Shown: positions 50,136-61,818, counted from the stretch's first letter. The stretch: 64,000 bases of DNA from Rhizophagus irregularis (GCF_026210795.1 NC_089443.1:1054001-1118000); one strand, 5' to 3'. Notes: generated by a model from the letters alone, not told the origin. Made by a program: numbers and translations.

Positions 50136-50153
50136 AACTCCGAGAATTTTTTT
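50136..50153 (+). promoter_or_regulatory. Shared ACTCCG motif, third paralogue
   Basis: ACTCCGAGAATTTTTT lies about 143 nt before the ATG at 50280, almost the same distance as in the paralogue at 20743. A long T- and A-rich leader follows, as in the other two genes. Confidence 0.4.
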
Positions 50154-50279
50154 AAAAAAAAAACCAAAAAATTCTTTTTCTTTTCTTTTTTTTTGTTTTA
50201 TAACTTTTTATTCACTTCATTTTTGCTTCCCCAAAAAAAAAACTTTTTTTTTCTAAAAAAAAAAAAAGAGATAAAAAAT

Positions 50280-52841
50280 ATGATTAATATTAATTTTAAT
50301 AAAGGTAAAAAAAGACAAACCAATGATGATGAATTAAAAGAAAGAGAATCAAAGAATCCTCGTATTGAAATTAATGATGAAGATTCAACAATGATTATAG
50401 ATAATAATTCGAATTCTTATTATAATGATATTTTAGCAAATCCTCAATATTATTCACAAGAAAGAAATTCTTTAAGTTATAAAACATCACAAGAAGAAAA
50501 TGAATTATCAAATGATTTAAATAGATTAGAAATTGATAAAGTTCAAGTATTAAATGTAGCACGTACAGTAATAGAAGGAACTTCTAGTGTTGCAAAAAAT
50601 TTTGCAACTTTTGCACCATTTATTAATTCATTTCTTGATATAGGAAAAGAAATTATTGCATTATATGAAAAAGCTGAACATAATAAAGAATTATGTGGTT
50701 TTTTATTAAAAAGATGTAATTTTGCTATGGCGGAAGTACAAGATTTAGTTATTAGAAAAACTGAATATTCAGATTTTTTTTCAAAACAAGAAAATTTAAG
50801 TTTATTTAAAGGATTTATTGATTGTATGAAAAAAATTAAAAAATTTATAGCAGATGTTAGTCAATTTAATAAACTTAAAAAATTTTTATATGCAAATAGT
50901 ATAGAAGAGAATTGTACTAGACTTGAACAAGAATTTGAAGGTTATATGAATAGTTTAAATTTTTCTTTTGCTTTAAGAGCAAGAAATGAATTTGCAACAA
51001 TGAAATATGATATGAAACAAATTAAAGATTTATTATTTTGTGTATATGGAGTTTCTGATGATAAACAAACTCAACAAAATTATTTTGATGGAATGGATTT
51101 AGTTGTTGAAAGAAATAAAGAATTTCAAAATCAAAATAAACAAAGAAAATTATTAGATTCATCTGAAGTAGAAGAAAGTGAACCTTTACTTGATGGTACT
51201 CAATATCGTAAAACTAATGTTTATCCATCAAAAAGAATTGGAAAACGTACTTCACTTGATAATTGTGATGAATTTTGTTTTAAAGAATTTTCAAATAGTT
51301 CTTCACCTTCAGGAAAATTTAGTAATGAACAAACTCAAATTGAAATTAGAAGACAAGTTAATATTCTTAAAGAATTAAAAAATTCTGATCATATTATTAG
51401 ATTTTATGGTGTGGCAAAAGAAGATAAAAAATATTATTTAGTTACTGAATGGATGGAATATGGTAATTTACATGAATATTATACGAATTATAGAGATAGT
51501 ATTAATTTAGAGATTAAAATCAAATTTGCTTTGGATATTTGTCGTGGCGTCGCTTATCTTCATGGATGTAAAGTAAGTTGATATTAATTTCATTAAAAGA
51601 AACAAGAAATTTTTATTTTTTAAGAAAAACAAAAATTAATCTTTTTTCGTTGGAATTAGATTCTTCATCACGATATTCAATCAGCAAATATTCTAGTTAA
51701 TGAACTTCGTAAAGTTAAAATAGCAAATTTTGGTTTAAGTAAAAAATTTTCCGATATCACAAGAAATATTACTCATAATTTGGAAAATATAAGATATATG
51801 GCTCCAGAAAAATTATTATTAGATAATAACGAAAATAATAATAATGATAATAAAAAAAAGAAAGTTCCTTACGATCCTAAATGTGAAATTTACAGGTAAA
51901 AAAAATTGCTTTGTTTTTTTTACGTAAAATTTTTTATTTTTTTTACGTAAAAACTTTTTTTTAAATGTAAAATAACTAAATTCGATTTCTTTATAGTGTT
52001 GGAGCATTATTGTGGGAAATCGCTGAATTAAAAAAACCTCATTCTGATATTAGCTCAGAATTAATCGTTAGTATTAGAAAACGTGTCAAGGAAAATTATG
52101 TGTTACCATTTTCAAGTGATGTGCCTTTTGAATGGAAATCAGTAGTATCAAGAGGTAAAGTAGAATATTCACATTTTTTATTTTCTTAACGTTAAATATT
52201 AAATTTCTTCTTTTTTTCTAGCTACGGAGTATGAACCAGAATGGCGTATTAAGATATCGGATATTTGTATTGAACTTTACAGATTACATAAAAAATATTC
52301 AAGTCAAAATTCTATGCCTCCTTTATCTCCTACACCTACTGCTGTTACGATTCCTTCAGTCGAAGAAGCAGTTCGGGAACATAAATCTCCAAATGGGAAT
52401 AAACGATTGGCGTGGCAAAGTTTTTCTTATCATTCAGAAACTGATATTGAAGCAAAATATTGGTACGGATATTATTATTATCATGAAGAAATTCCTGAAT
52501 TACAACGTATTAGTAAAGAAGAAAGAATTAGAATCGCTATAAATATATTTAAAGAAACTGCTGATAAAGGAAATCCTTCGGCTCAATTAAGATATGGAAT
52601 GTGTTTATGGAAAGGTGAAGGTGTTGCTATAGATTCTCATGAAGCTCTTAAATATTTAAAGTTGGCAGCTAATCAAGGAAATTCTGCTGCTATGTATATT
52701 ATTGGAAAAGCTTATTGGAATGGTGGTAATGATATTGAACAAGATAAAGTACAAGGCGCTGAATATTTAAAAATAGCAGCTAATAATGATCATCCTACAG
52801 CTAAAAAAATGTGTTTGGAAAATAATATTTATTATTTATAA
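50280..52841 (+). CDS. MLKL-type four-helix domain / pseudokinase / Sel1 protein (768 aa)
   Basis: The open frame begins earlier at a TTG (50193) within T- and A-tracts. I choose the ATG at 50280 because MININFNKGKKRQTNDDE aligns with the paralogue's start, and both share ESK.PRI a little further on. Exons: 50280-51572, 51660-51895, 51997-52154, 52222-52841, phases 0, 2, 1 as in the paralogues. The helical domain spans about 82-225 with HNKELC..LLKRC. In the kinase fold CFKEF keeps the beta-3 lysine, but HRD is HHD (434-436) and DFG is NFG (Asn454), making this the most degenerate active site of the stand-alone trio. The Sel1 repeats in the last exon are close to those at 26 kb. The exon sequence is even more AT-biased than in the paralogues. 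It lies about 24 kb from the tandem pair, so it was either moved or separated by repeat insertion. Confidence 0.87.
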
Positions 52842-53242
52842 ATTTTAGTTTTGCCTTTTTTGTATGAATTACTATTTTTTATTTACATTGACACTTATTT
52901 ATGTAGTGGTATAAGAAGTAAAATTGTCGAACAATAAATAATATGATTCTTAAATATTACAAAGTACATATAGATTTATAAGTCTTAAAGTGAAGCTATA
53001 TATTGTAGATTTTATAGAAATAAATAAAGATACAAATACTGAACAAAATACTATAAGTCTTTTTTTTCCAGAATATAAAAAATATTCTATTTCTTCTTAT
53101 CATAGTTGAAATCTAATTAAATGAGGAGATTGACGCGGAATTAATCACGCGTTACAAACATATGTTAAAAAAGTTTAATGTATATTTCTTAAATTTAAGA
53201 GTAAGTAAACGCCACCAGGCATGATTATTCCACTTGAAATTT
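52842..53242. other. 3' flank of the third four-helix gene
   Basis: Several AATAAA signals lie between 52930 and 53030, consistent with 3' end formation. Nothing else is recognised. Confidence 0.4.
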
Positions 53243-53385
53243 AAATATGTTGAAATGGTGGATTCGATGATATCTATTCAGCTCTTTGGATGGAAGGACC
53301 TAGTTGGATCTGGGATTAAGACGCACATGAATGGACTCGAGGTAGCCAATGCGTACTGCTTTGAAACGTCTTGATGATTCACAAA
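53243..53385 (+). pseudogene. Decayed gene fragment, arm 1 of an inverted pair
   Basis: The plus strand here (frame including ISIQLFGWKDL and MNGLEV) resembles the minus strand of 53985-54125 (frame including QSLYSALWMKNL and CEWTHVG) at both DNA and protein level, roughly 70% by eye over 140 bp. The two arms are about 600 bp apart in opposite orientation. The family is not recognised. Stops in this arm suggest decay. Confidence 0.5.
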
Positions 53386-53877
53386 GTATTTCAAATTACC
53401 ACATTTAATTCCTTCGACATGTTTTTGTTAGGACGTTTTATGGTTGAACAATTTACGCCTGAAGTTGAAGAAATCATTATTAAACCATACATAGTATACA
53501 TATTATTCATGATGATTTAGGAAAAAAAATTCTTACCCGTCTCGCCTATTTCCGATTAGCGGTAACGAGATAATGAATGATGTAAGCGATCTGCTGACAA
53601 CTTTAAGCCGCTCCTCGTATTTTGTTATTCGATCGTCTTTGACTTTTGGCGGCACTATATTCTTTGGAAGGTATTTTCGGACGAATATGCTTATCTTTGA
53701 CAGCAGAGCTTTCGTCTGAAAATTTTTGAACAAGTCCATAAGAATCCACTATGGTGATGTCTTTGCGGGAATTAGCGGGAAATCTTTGTAAATGAGATGA
53801 GATCAACATACGGTAGAACGAACCATCAGGTTATTTTTGTTTGTGTTTTTGTGATACAGCAAATGAAAGCTATTCTA

Positions 53878-54125
53878 CTAATAAAATTTTTTAAGATAAG
53901 ATGGAAAATTTATATACAGATCATTACGTTCCGTACGTTCTAACGATATAAATAAGAGCTTGAAATGTTTTGGTGAATTATCAAGGAGTTTTAAAACAAT
54001 GTTCATTGGCCCGACATGAGTCCATTCACACGTGACATTATCCAATGTCCAACTTAGGTTCTTCATCCAAAGAGCCGAATAGAGACTTTGAATTCTCCAT
54101 ACAACATATTTAACCATTTCGAATT
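53878..54125 (-). pseudogene. Gene fragment, arm 2 of an inverted pair
   Basis: A minus-strand frame of about 79 codons (ATG at 54117) contains LYSALWMKNLSWTLDNV and LLDNSPKHFKLLF and ends at an ordinary stop. It could be the N-terminal or internal piece of a larger protein whose other parts have been lost. Two further minus-strand frames between 53533 and 53809 overlap each other and cannot both be real. No domain is recognised. Confidence 0.4.
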
Positions 54126-56309
54126 TATCAAGAGTGACATTGTGGAATAAATATGTAAATCTTTAAGGTAAGCACTACTCCAAAAAGGAAAGGTTGTATT
54201 TAATAAGGAACGTTATTTGTTATCAAAACTTTGGGAATTTTTGAAATAGAATTTTTGGAGTCATCGATCAAATGATTATCGTATGTTCAAAATAAATCAT
54301 AAAACATAATGTATCTTAATTTATCTTAATTGAAAGAAGTATTAATAAAAATGCTTTATTAGAGCAGAAATATTCATAATTATCGAAATTATTACATTTT
54401 AAATGTAAAAAGGGAATGTAAAATAGGAATTTGAATTTCTTATAAGAAAAAAAAAAAGAAAAAATAATTTTTTAAAAAAATCAAACATATTTATATAAAA
54501 TGTAAGGTGTCGTGGGCTCGTGGCTTCTTTACTGATAAATAATTCCAAAATTCTCAATTAAGAATGCAATCAACGCCAAGTTAAAAACCTTCCGAAAAAG
54601 TTTTTATTAAGAAATCTAGATTTTAATAGGATAATTTTTTTGTAACTTGTTATTTCTTGTATAATTTATTCTTGATTTATAATTTATTCGATTTTTTTTG
54701 GACGATCAGATTTTAGTCTCTTCGAAAGTTCGATCATGTTATCATATGATTAAATTTTTTTGCCAGATTTTTAACATGATTTTTGATATTTTTGATATTT
54801 TTGCATGTACTTTTACGTCATTTAAGATATAAAATTTTTAAAATAGGAGAAGTCATAAGTATAAAAACGCTTTTAATTTGATCAAAATCTTTTAAGCCAC
54901 ATCTCTTCTTCTATTTTTACTATATTAGTCTAAACCAAAAAAAATGCAAGTTTGATTTTGATTAATAATTTTATTTATTTGAAAATGACAATATTTTAAG
55001 GTTAGAATCTTTTCATTTTTAAACCTAAAAAAAATAATAAATAAAAAAAAAATAAAAAAATCAATATTTCATCTAATAATTTTTTGATTGGTTATTCTTG
55101 TCACGTTATGCATTACCATATTTGATCACACAAAAGGGTATTATTTTATTATTTTATTACACAATAAACCTCTAAAGTATATTTATTCGTACTATTAAAA
55201 AAAATGTAAACATTAAATTATTGATTTATGAACTTTTACAAGTTTTTTACCCCGCTAGTAACCCACTTTTTAGTAACCCCACTTTCTTCTTATCTGTTAA
55301 ATAAAGTTAATTCAAATTACTTCTGATGACAAATGACGCCATCACATAACTACATAACTGGTAGTTCAATTAGATGAATTTTATATAAAACCTGTTATTC
55401 TTTTCTCGGATATTTATATTTTGTTCTGGTATTCTTAATTCTTTGTCAATCGATCAAGCGATAACCATATGATTACGATTAAAAAAAATTATCAGGTTAA
55501 TTAACCGGTCATAAATTTGTAATAATTCCCAAAATTAATAATATAAAATTCGGTAATTCAGGCCAAATATTTAATTTTGATCCGAATTAGGTTTAACAGG
55601 TTTTTATAATGTTTATCAATCAATCAACCATAAATCCAAGCCACATGGGTACCGGTTACCGGTTATTCAGGTTTTTTACTAAAGTAACCTGGAATTTATA
55701 ACTCATAATATTTTGTGGTTAGTATTAACCGTATTGTGTGGGAAAATATTCTTGGGCTAAAAATAAGTTATATTGAACTTTTCTATTTATAGAATTTATT
55801 TATTCATCTTACAGATGTGACGCTGTAACACACATTTAATTTTATTCTCTAATAAGTATTTATTATGTCTGCGAATAGTAAGACTAATCTTATAACAATA
55901 TAATAATGAATCATAAATGATTAGCGCCCATGATCAAAAGTCCAGAAAAAAAGTTAGAAGGACGTATAATGTATATCATGTTTAAATATAGTTATATTAG
56001 ATTGTCTAAATTATTTGAAAATTTCCTTAGCTATGATTTAACACTAAATTTAGATTAATAATTTCATAAATGGTGGCAATATACAAAGTTAGTTCCTATT
56101 TACTTACTTATCGGTATAAATTTGAAAATATTCTTTATTGATATTATTTAGTAATCTTAATATAAACCTTAGGCATAATGTCAATTTAAAGCGATATTTA
56201 TAAGATTGAATGAAAAAAATAATTTAAAAAATTTAAAACTTATATTCCCGTAAAAGTTCTTATATAAAAATCTTAAAAAATCATATTGAATCTTTCGTTC
56301 TTTTTTTTT
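54126..56309. other. Gene-free AT-rich stretch
   Basis: No coding sequence is seen. GGTACCGGTTACCGG near 55645 forms a short inverted repeat, with a GGTAAC-type word repeated within 100 bp. The right end lies downstream of the minus-strand membrane-protein gene. Confidence 0.45.
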
Positions 56310-57374
56310 TTACAAGTACATTATGTTTTTTATAATTGAATCCTTTAAACCTATTCGTTTACTAATTATTGTTAGAATAACTAGTAAAAGTTGAATATTC
56401 AAAATGTAAACAAGAGGTTTTTTTGATGATGGTACATATAAAATGATTGGTACGTATACAATCAATGGTATGATTAGTCCTATGAAACTTAGACTAATTA
56501 TTTGTTGTCGTGTAAATTCACAAGCGATTAGAAACTTTATCATAATTGGAAGTGTACCGATCACTACGAGGATAAGTATGAAAACCATCAAGACTTTTAA
56601 ATTTCCCTTAGAGACCAAACCATATTTCCAAACATTTAATAAAATTACAAGTGGTATAATTATACCAATCCAAATGAAAAAAACTACTGAAAATCTCCGC
56701 GTGTCATTCTTAATATAATTGTACAATGCAAGGTTTGTAAGTGTTACCAAACAAACGAATAACGGTAATGCTGATAACGCAAATACGACCCATCTCCAAC
56801 CAGTAAAGTATCGATTAAGAATGATCTCAGTTATTGATGATGGATTATAAAAGCACCAAAAAATGTTATTTGGTCCATGATCATTGAGAAACTTATTTGC
56901 ATCATCTATTGATTTGAAATTTTGTGTATATGTTGAATTTTTATTTTGCTGACCAACATTATACATTACATTTAATATAATATCGTAGCATGTATCACAA
57001 TTCATTTGACATTTTTGTTGTTTGACATACTTGCAATAAAGACATTTGTGATTATAACATTCGTCGTAAGCTACGTAACAAAGTGCATCAGATCCCGATT
57101 TTGGACAAAGACTACTATTCTGGCTACATCCGATTGGTGATAATGATAATGTTTGAGGTATTAATGTTTCACATTTTGGAAGTCCTGATGGGGCTTTTTC
57201 ACAAGTGCAGTCTATATCGCAACAATATTTAGTGATAGTTTTAGAAGATTGACTTTGACATATTGTAGGAGTATATTTAGATCTTTTAATTTCAGGATAA
57301 TTAACACCAAAGAATACGCCAAAAAATATCGCGAGAGAGATTATTATAATTTTTATTAAGCAAGATTTGCTCAT
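56310..57374 (-). CDS. Cysteine-rich multi-pass membrane protein (354 aa)
   Basis: A single uninterrupted frame with ATG at 57374 and stop at 56310. Residues 5-24 are a hydrophobic signal peptide or signal anchor (IIIISLAIFFGVFFG). Residues about 38-145 hold some 15 cysteines in CC, CxC and CxxC spacing (KYCCDIDCTC, CLYC, CDTC), typical of a disulfide-rich outward-facing domain. From about residue 190 there are five strongly hydrophobic segments separated by short polar loops, giving six transmembrane segments in total if the first is an anchor. Conserved charged residues of a transporter or rhodopsin-like core are not obvious. I do not recognise the family. The layout (cysteine-rich ectodomain plus membrane bundle) would suit a surface receptor, but that is only a suggestion. 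A TATA-like box lies 60-70 nt upstream. Confidence 0.78.
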   Translation of the reverse strand: MSKSCLIKIIIISLAIFFGVFFGVNYPEIKRSKYTPTICQSQSSKTITKYCCDIDCTCEKAPSGLPKCETLIPQTLSLSPIGCSQNSSLCPKSGSDALCYVAYDECYNHKCLYCKYVKQQKCQMNCDTCYDIILNVMYNVGQQNKNSTYTQNFKSIDDANKFLNDHGPNNIFWCFYNPSSITEIILNRYFTGWRWVVFALSALPLFVCLVTLTNLALYNYIKNDTRRFSVVFFIWIGIIIPLVILLNVWKYGLVSKGNLKVLMVFILILVVIGTLPIMIKFLIACEFTRQQIISLSFIGLIIPLIVYVPIILYVPSSKKPLVYILNIQLLLVILTIISKRIGLKDSIIKNIMYL

Positions 57375-57434
57375 TTTCTCTTTTTGTTAAATTGAAAATG
57401 ATCGTGTTGATTTTTATGTGAGTATGAATTCTGG

Positions 57435-57444
57435 ATATATATAA
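57435..57444 (-). promoter_or_regulatory. TATA-like box of the membrane-protein gene
   Basis: On the minus strand TTATATATAT lies about 60-70 nt before the ATG at 57374, a plausible core promoter position with a short leader ending in AAAAAGAGAAA. Confidence 0.4.
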
Positions 57445-57522
57445 GTCTTTCGTATATTTAATCTAATTGATATTTCTGACACGTATATTCTTTATTTCAT
57501 AAGTTAAGACTTTGGAAGTAGA

Positions 57523-57615
57523 AACGAACAACTTGTTGTATAAAGTATATATATACGAAAAAGAAAAAAAAACGAACAACTTGTATAAAGTATATATACG
57601 AAAAAGAAAAAAAAA
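57523..57615. repeat. 46-bp tandem duplication
   Basis: AACGAACAACTTG, a TATAAAGTATATATA stretch and ACGAAAAAGAAAAAAA occur twice back to back. The copies differ by a 3-bp TTG insertion and a 2-bp TA difference. It lies 150-240 bp upstream of the membrane-protein ATG and so could affect its promoter. Confidence 0.85.
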
Positions 57616-58954
57616 TTTTTTAAAGAGAACGGAATCTACGAAAATCCACAAAGTACAATCTAGTCAGTATATTGTATATTAGGACTTCCATTCCATTCCA
57701 ATTTCGGAGTTTAAATAAAAAAAATAATAATAGAAGTCGGCCTAAGAATTCTTTAGGAAATTAAAGAAAAAAACTGATGAAGCCACTTTATGTCGATCTT
57801 TACTGTTTTTCGCTATTGTATTCCTCATACTGCAAGAGCATGCATTATTAAATTTCCGATTAGAAGTAACGCATGGACTGGTACTGTACGGTTCATTTCA
57901 ATCCTAGAATATAAATTTAGAAAAAAAAGGTAGAATGTTACCATATAATCATTGTTCTTCTAATTCTAATTCTTTTGAAGAAATTTTTTATCAGTTTCAA
58001 GTAGAATTTAAAATAGATTAATTTCCCGGTTACATAAAAAAAATGATCGGAGTGTACCACTAATAAATTGTCCGTGTCTGAAAAAAAAAAAATAAACAAA
58101 CATTTTAATTTCCTTATTTTATGAAAATAGAATTTCTAGAATGTGTTATTAAAAAATTTCTATCCTATTCTAATTCGAAATTAATAATAGAAATTATTGA
58201 AATTATTTGCCACGAAGTAGATGAACTGTGATATTGTGATATGTAATAGTTATTTCACGGGCATCAATGATTTTCACGGCTGCGCCGTGAAAATCATGAT
58301 ATTCCACATTACCGGACATATTCCGCATATTCATGTGTTTTTTTTATTCCGCGTAATCTCTCAATTCGGAATAATACAATTCAAATAGTATTAATGTACA
58401 GTAATTACCAAATATTTAAATAAACATTTATATACCACTAGTTTAGAGTGGCGTTTATTTGGTCCTATTAAACTTTTAGTTTAATTGAACGTACAGAAGA
58501 TTCGAAATATAGAGGCGTGACAGGCAAACCCCGTTTTCAGGATCATCGGCCGATTATACTCCAAGTTATAGCCGATACATATTTTGCGCCTATTACTTCA
58601 TGCATTTAGGATTGATACTTTTTTTGCTTTTAACAATATTTTCGTCGGTTTAAGTATTTAAAATTTTAACATTATTAAATTTTTATTGTTAAACTTTAAT
58701 TTGGTAAAAAAACTTTTTTAAAATAAAATAAATAAAATGTAATTTGCTTATAATAAATCTATTTTATTTCGTATTTTATTTTTTACAAGTATCTAAAAAA
58801 AAAAATTCAAAAAGCATGTAATGATACTTAATTTTTTTGATTTTCAGGTTTTAATTTTTTTTTTTTCAAAAAATTTAAAATTCATATGAAAATTTTAATT
58901 TTAAAAAATTCTTACCAGTATAGTATTAAATAATATACAAAAAAATTTTTTTTT
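57616..58954. other. Gene-free stretch with a small perfect hairpin
   Basis: AT-rich and non-coding as far as can be seen. A hairpin with 14-bp perfect arms (ATGATTTTCACGGC, loop TGC, and its reverse complement) is at 58267-58297. Confidence 0.5.
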
Positions 58955-58956
58955 TA

Positions 58957-59146
58957 CAGCTGTTTTCATAAGTTGCGAGGACGCAAAATCATATGCTTAG
59001 AGACACTCGGGACATTCGGCAATATTCGATAAAACTCAGAATAAGGATCGTTAGATTCGGATCACTAATTTTAAAGTAACCTCTACTGAGTTACTTTCGT
59101 CAAGAGACAATAATCCCGAGTGTCCTGCAACTTATGAAAACAACTG
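58957..59146. mobile_element. Mariner-like MITE candidate
   Basis: The left end CAGCTGTTTTCATAAGTTGC and right end (reverse-complemented) CAGTTGTTTTCATAAGTTGC differ at one base. Both are flanked by TA. A second inner match, CACTCGGGA to TCCCGAGTG, extends the fold-back. A CAGT-type start and TA target suggest a non-autonomous Tc1/mariner element of 190 bp with no coding sequence. Confidence 0.7.
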
Positions 59147-59793
59147 TAGCAAATACTGATCCGGATATGAGAACTAATATTATTACTTTGTGTCGCCTAG
59201 TAATTTATGTCGATTAGGAGAATTTTTTTTAGAGAAATTCAGAAAATTTCATCAAATGTTTACATTGATTTAAATATTATATTTAGAGCAATAATCGTCG
59301 ATGATTTTTTTTTGTTATAAAACTTTTGTGTATCGGAAATTCCTATCAAACACTATTAATAGTCATTAAAATTATTTCATTGGTTTCAGAAATATTGCCG
59401 AAATCTGACAATCCGCGGATTTCGTCTGGAGGTCCAAAGTATGTTGTAACACTCCTGTTGATATACAAGATATGCAGAAACGTGAACTTTTTGGATTGAC
59501 TGATTGGTTATACATAAAAAAAATATGTTTATATTTACTATTTGTTTGTTACTCCTTCGTTTTTCCTGTCTTCATATTAAAAAATATTTATACTAGTTAC
59601 TGTTCGTTATCTCTTTAATTTTGTTTTCACAATTTAATTCGGTCAAATTATTATTTTTACAAACAATTCTTCAGCAGTTTCAATAAATAAGAATTATAAT
59701 TTTCTCTTTAATTCGTATAACAGTTTCTAGTAAGGAATGATAACGTTACTTCACTGATTTAAAAAACATTTTCAGGAAAAAAAAATTGACAAA

Positions 59794-61156
59794 ATGGAAA
59801 ACATAGAAGACAATATGGAAAATATGAAAGATGATATAGAAAATAGTTGTACAAGTTCTAGATGCCCAGAATGTGGTAATAAATTTTACTACTATTGTAA
59901 GCCATGCAACTTTGCACATTTCAATAAAATTGATAAATTGATTCAAAATTCACAGCCCAATGCAAATTATCGATATAAATTAATTAAGTGGATTGAATAT
60001 TCAAATCTTAAAAATATTGAATTTGTTGCTCATGGTGGGTTTGGAAGTGTATATAAAGCTATTTGGAAAGGTGATCCAATTGAAGAAGAACCTTATTCGA
60101 ATATCAACAAATCTAAAGTGTATCGGAATTGCAACAAGAAAGTGGCAATAAAAAAATTCCGAAATGCGACTAGTATTAGCTCAGAATTTTTGAATGAGGT
60201 ATACAATTTAAATAGTTATTTTATGAATAAAATGAATATTCACATAATCTAGTATTATATTGCAGGTCAGAAATAATTTGGAGTTAAATTACGGGTATTG
60301 TAATTTAATTTATGGTGTAACTCGTGATCCTCAAAATGGAGAATTTGCTATTGTTATTGAATTCCAAAATGATGGCAATATTAGGGAACTGGTTAAAAAA
60401 AGTCACAGTATCCTGAATTGGAAGTTGATTGTTTTTATACTTATTGGAATCAGTAATGGATTGTGCGCTGTTCATAGTAAAAATTATCACCATAGAGATT
60501 TCCACAGTGGTAACATTTTGAATAGTACTTACGGTGGTCGTATTTATTCAGTGATTTCAGATTTTGGCTTGTGTTGTCCTGCAAATCAAAATTCAGTAGA
60601 TAAGACATTATATGGCGTTTTACCATTTGTCGCTCCAGAAGTTTTACGTGGTGGAGAGTTTACCAAAGCAGCAGACATTTATGGATTTGGAATGCTGATG
60701 TCGGAATTGATCAGTGGCGAAGCACCTTTTATTGATAGAGATTATGACTTGCATTTAGCACTGGATATTTGCAAAGGAGAACGTCCACCAATTCCAGAAT
60801 ATACACCTGAACCATATGCTGCTTTGATGAAACGTTGCTGGGATCCTATTCCTACCAATCGTCCATCAGTTTATGAGTTGGGTGAGAAAATTGCAATATG
60901 GTGTGATATTATACATGAACTTAGTCATTCCCGGGTGGCAATGAAGCAAGAAATTGAAAAAGAGTTTAGCCGAGAACGGGAGGACAGATGGAAAGCACGA
61001 TTAGCAGAATTGGCTACAAAACCATTTTCTCTAAAAAAATCACAGAATATGCTTACCAGTAAACAACTTGATTATTCCAAGCAACTCACTCAATTACTTG
61101 AAGCCAAGGATGTTGAAATGGAAACTAATGATAATAGTACGTTGTATAATTTATAA
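59794..61156 (+). CDS. TKL-type protein kinase with N-terminal CxxC zinc ribbon (431 aa)
   Basis: Exons 59794-60198 and 60266-61156 (phase 0; donor GTATACA, acceptor TTGCAG). Cys24, Cys27, Cys35 and Cys38 form a CPECG/CKPC pair, a probable zinc ribbon seen in front of many kinases of this fungal expansion. The kinase domain runs about 73-345 with every catalytic element: glycine loop GGFGSV 81-86, VAIK with Lys120, HRD 211-213 followed by FHSGN, DFG from Asp234, a VAPEVL motif, and a closing CWDPIPTNRP. The tail (345-431) is charged, with a possible coiled coil. It is most likely an active serine/threonine kinase. It is the only kinase in the window with fully canonical HRD and DFG. It is solitary, without four-helix, MACPF or Sel1 parts. 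AATAAA is at 61166-61171. Confidence 0.92.
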
Positions 61157-61818
61157 ATTTTGACAAATAAAATCTATAATCTAACATATATTGCTACTAT
61201 TAATAGCATACCACACACGACAATTCGACATGTCTCTAAAACTTTTATTGTAAAATTGTAAAGTTATTGAACCAATTAATATTTTCAACATTTGAATTAA
61301 TTTAGTAAATTTGCATACTTGATCATATATACAGTAGCTTACGAAATGTAAAATACTACATTGGTATAAGTTAATTGATATATCAAATGAGTGATTTCAT
61401 CTTTTTTACTTTTTTATTCTCGTATAATTATTAATTACCGCTAAGATTATCAACGTAATTACAGTATCTATCGTTAGTAGTATATTATGAGACAATTAAC
61501 GAGGCGCAACTCATGGTGTAATTAATTTAAGCTGCAATTTAACCAAATCATAGTTAAATTATGGATTAATATAAATTATCTTTTTTTTGATTTTACTTTT
61601 ATAAAATTATAGTATCTGATAGTAATATAAATAGCTTCAAGCGGTTTAATTTCTTTTTATGAATTTTTTTAACTTACGAGATTTTACTTATTAGAATATT
61701 ACTACAAATAAAAATTGGATATTTGTAAGCTGCCTTCTATAAATTAAATCAATAAAAATTCATCGAAAAAATTAATTATTATTTTATTTCCATTTTAAGG
61801 GTTTTGTTAACGCAAATA
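61157..61818. other. Gene-free stretch
   Basis: Apart from the AATAAA of the kinase gene at 61166, I see only AT-rich DNA. Confidence 0.4.
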
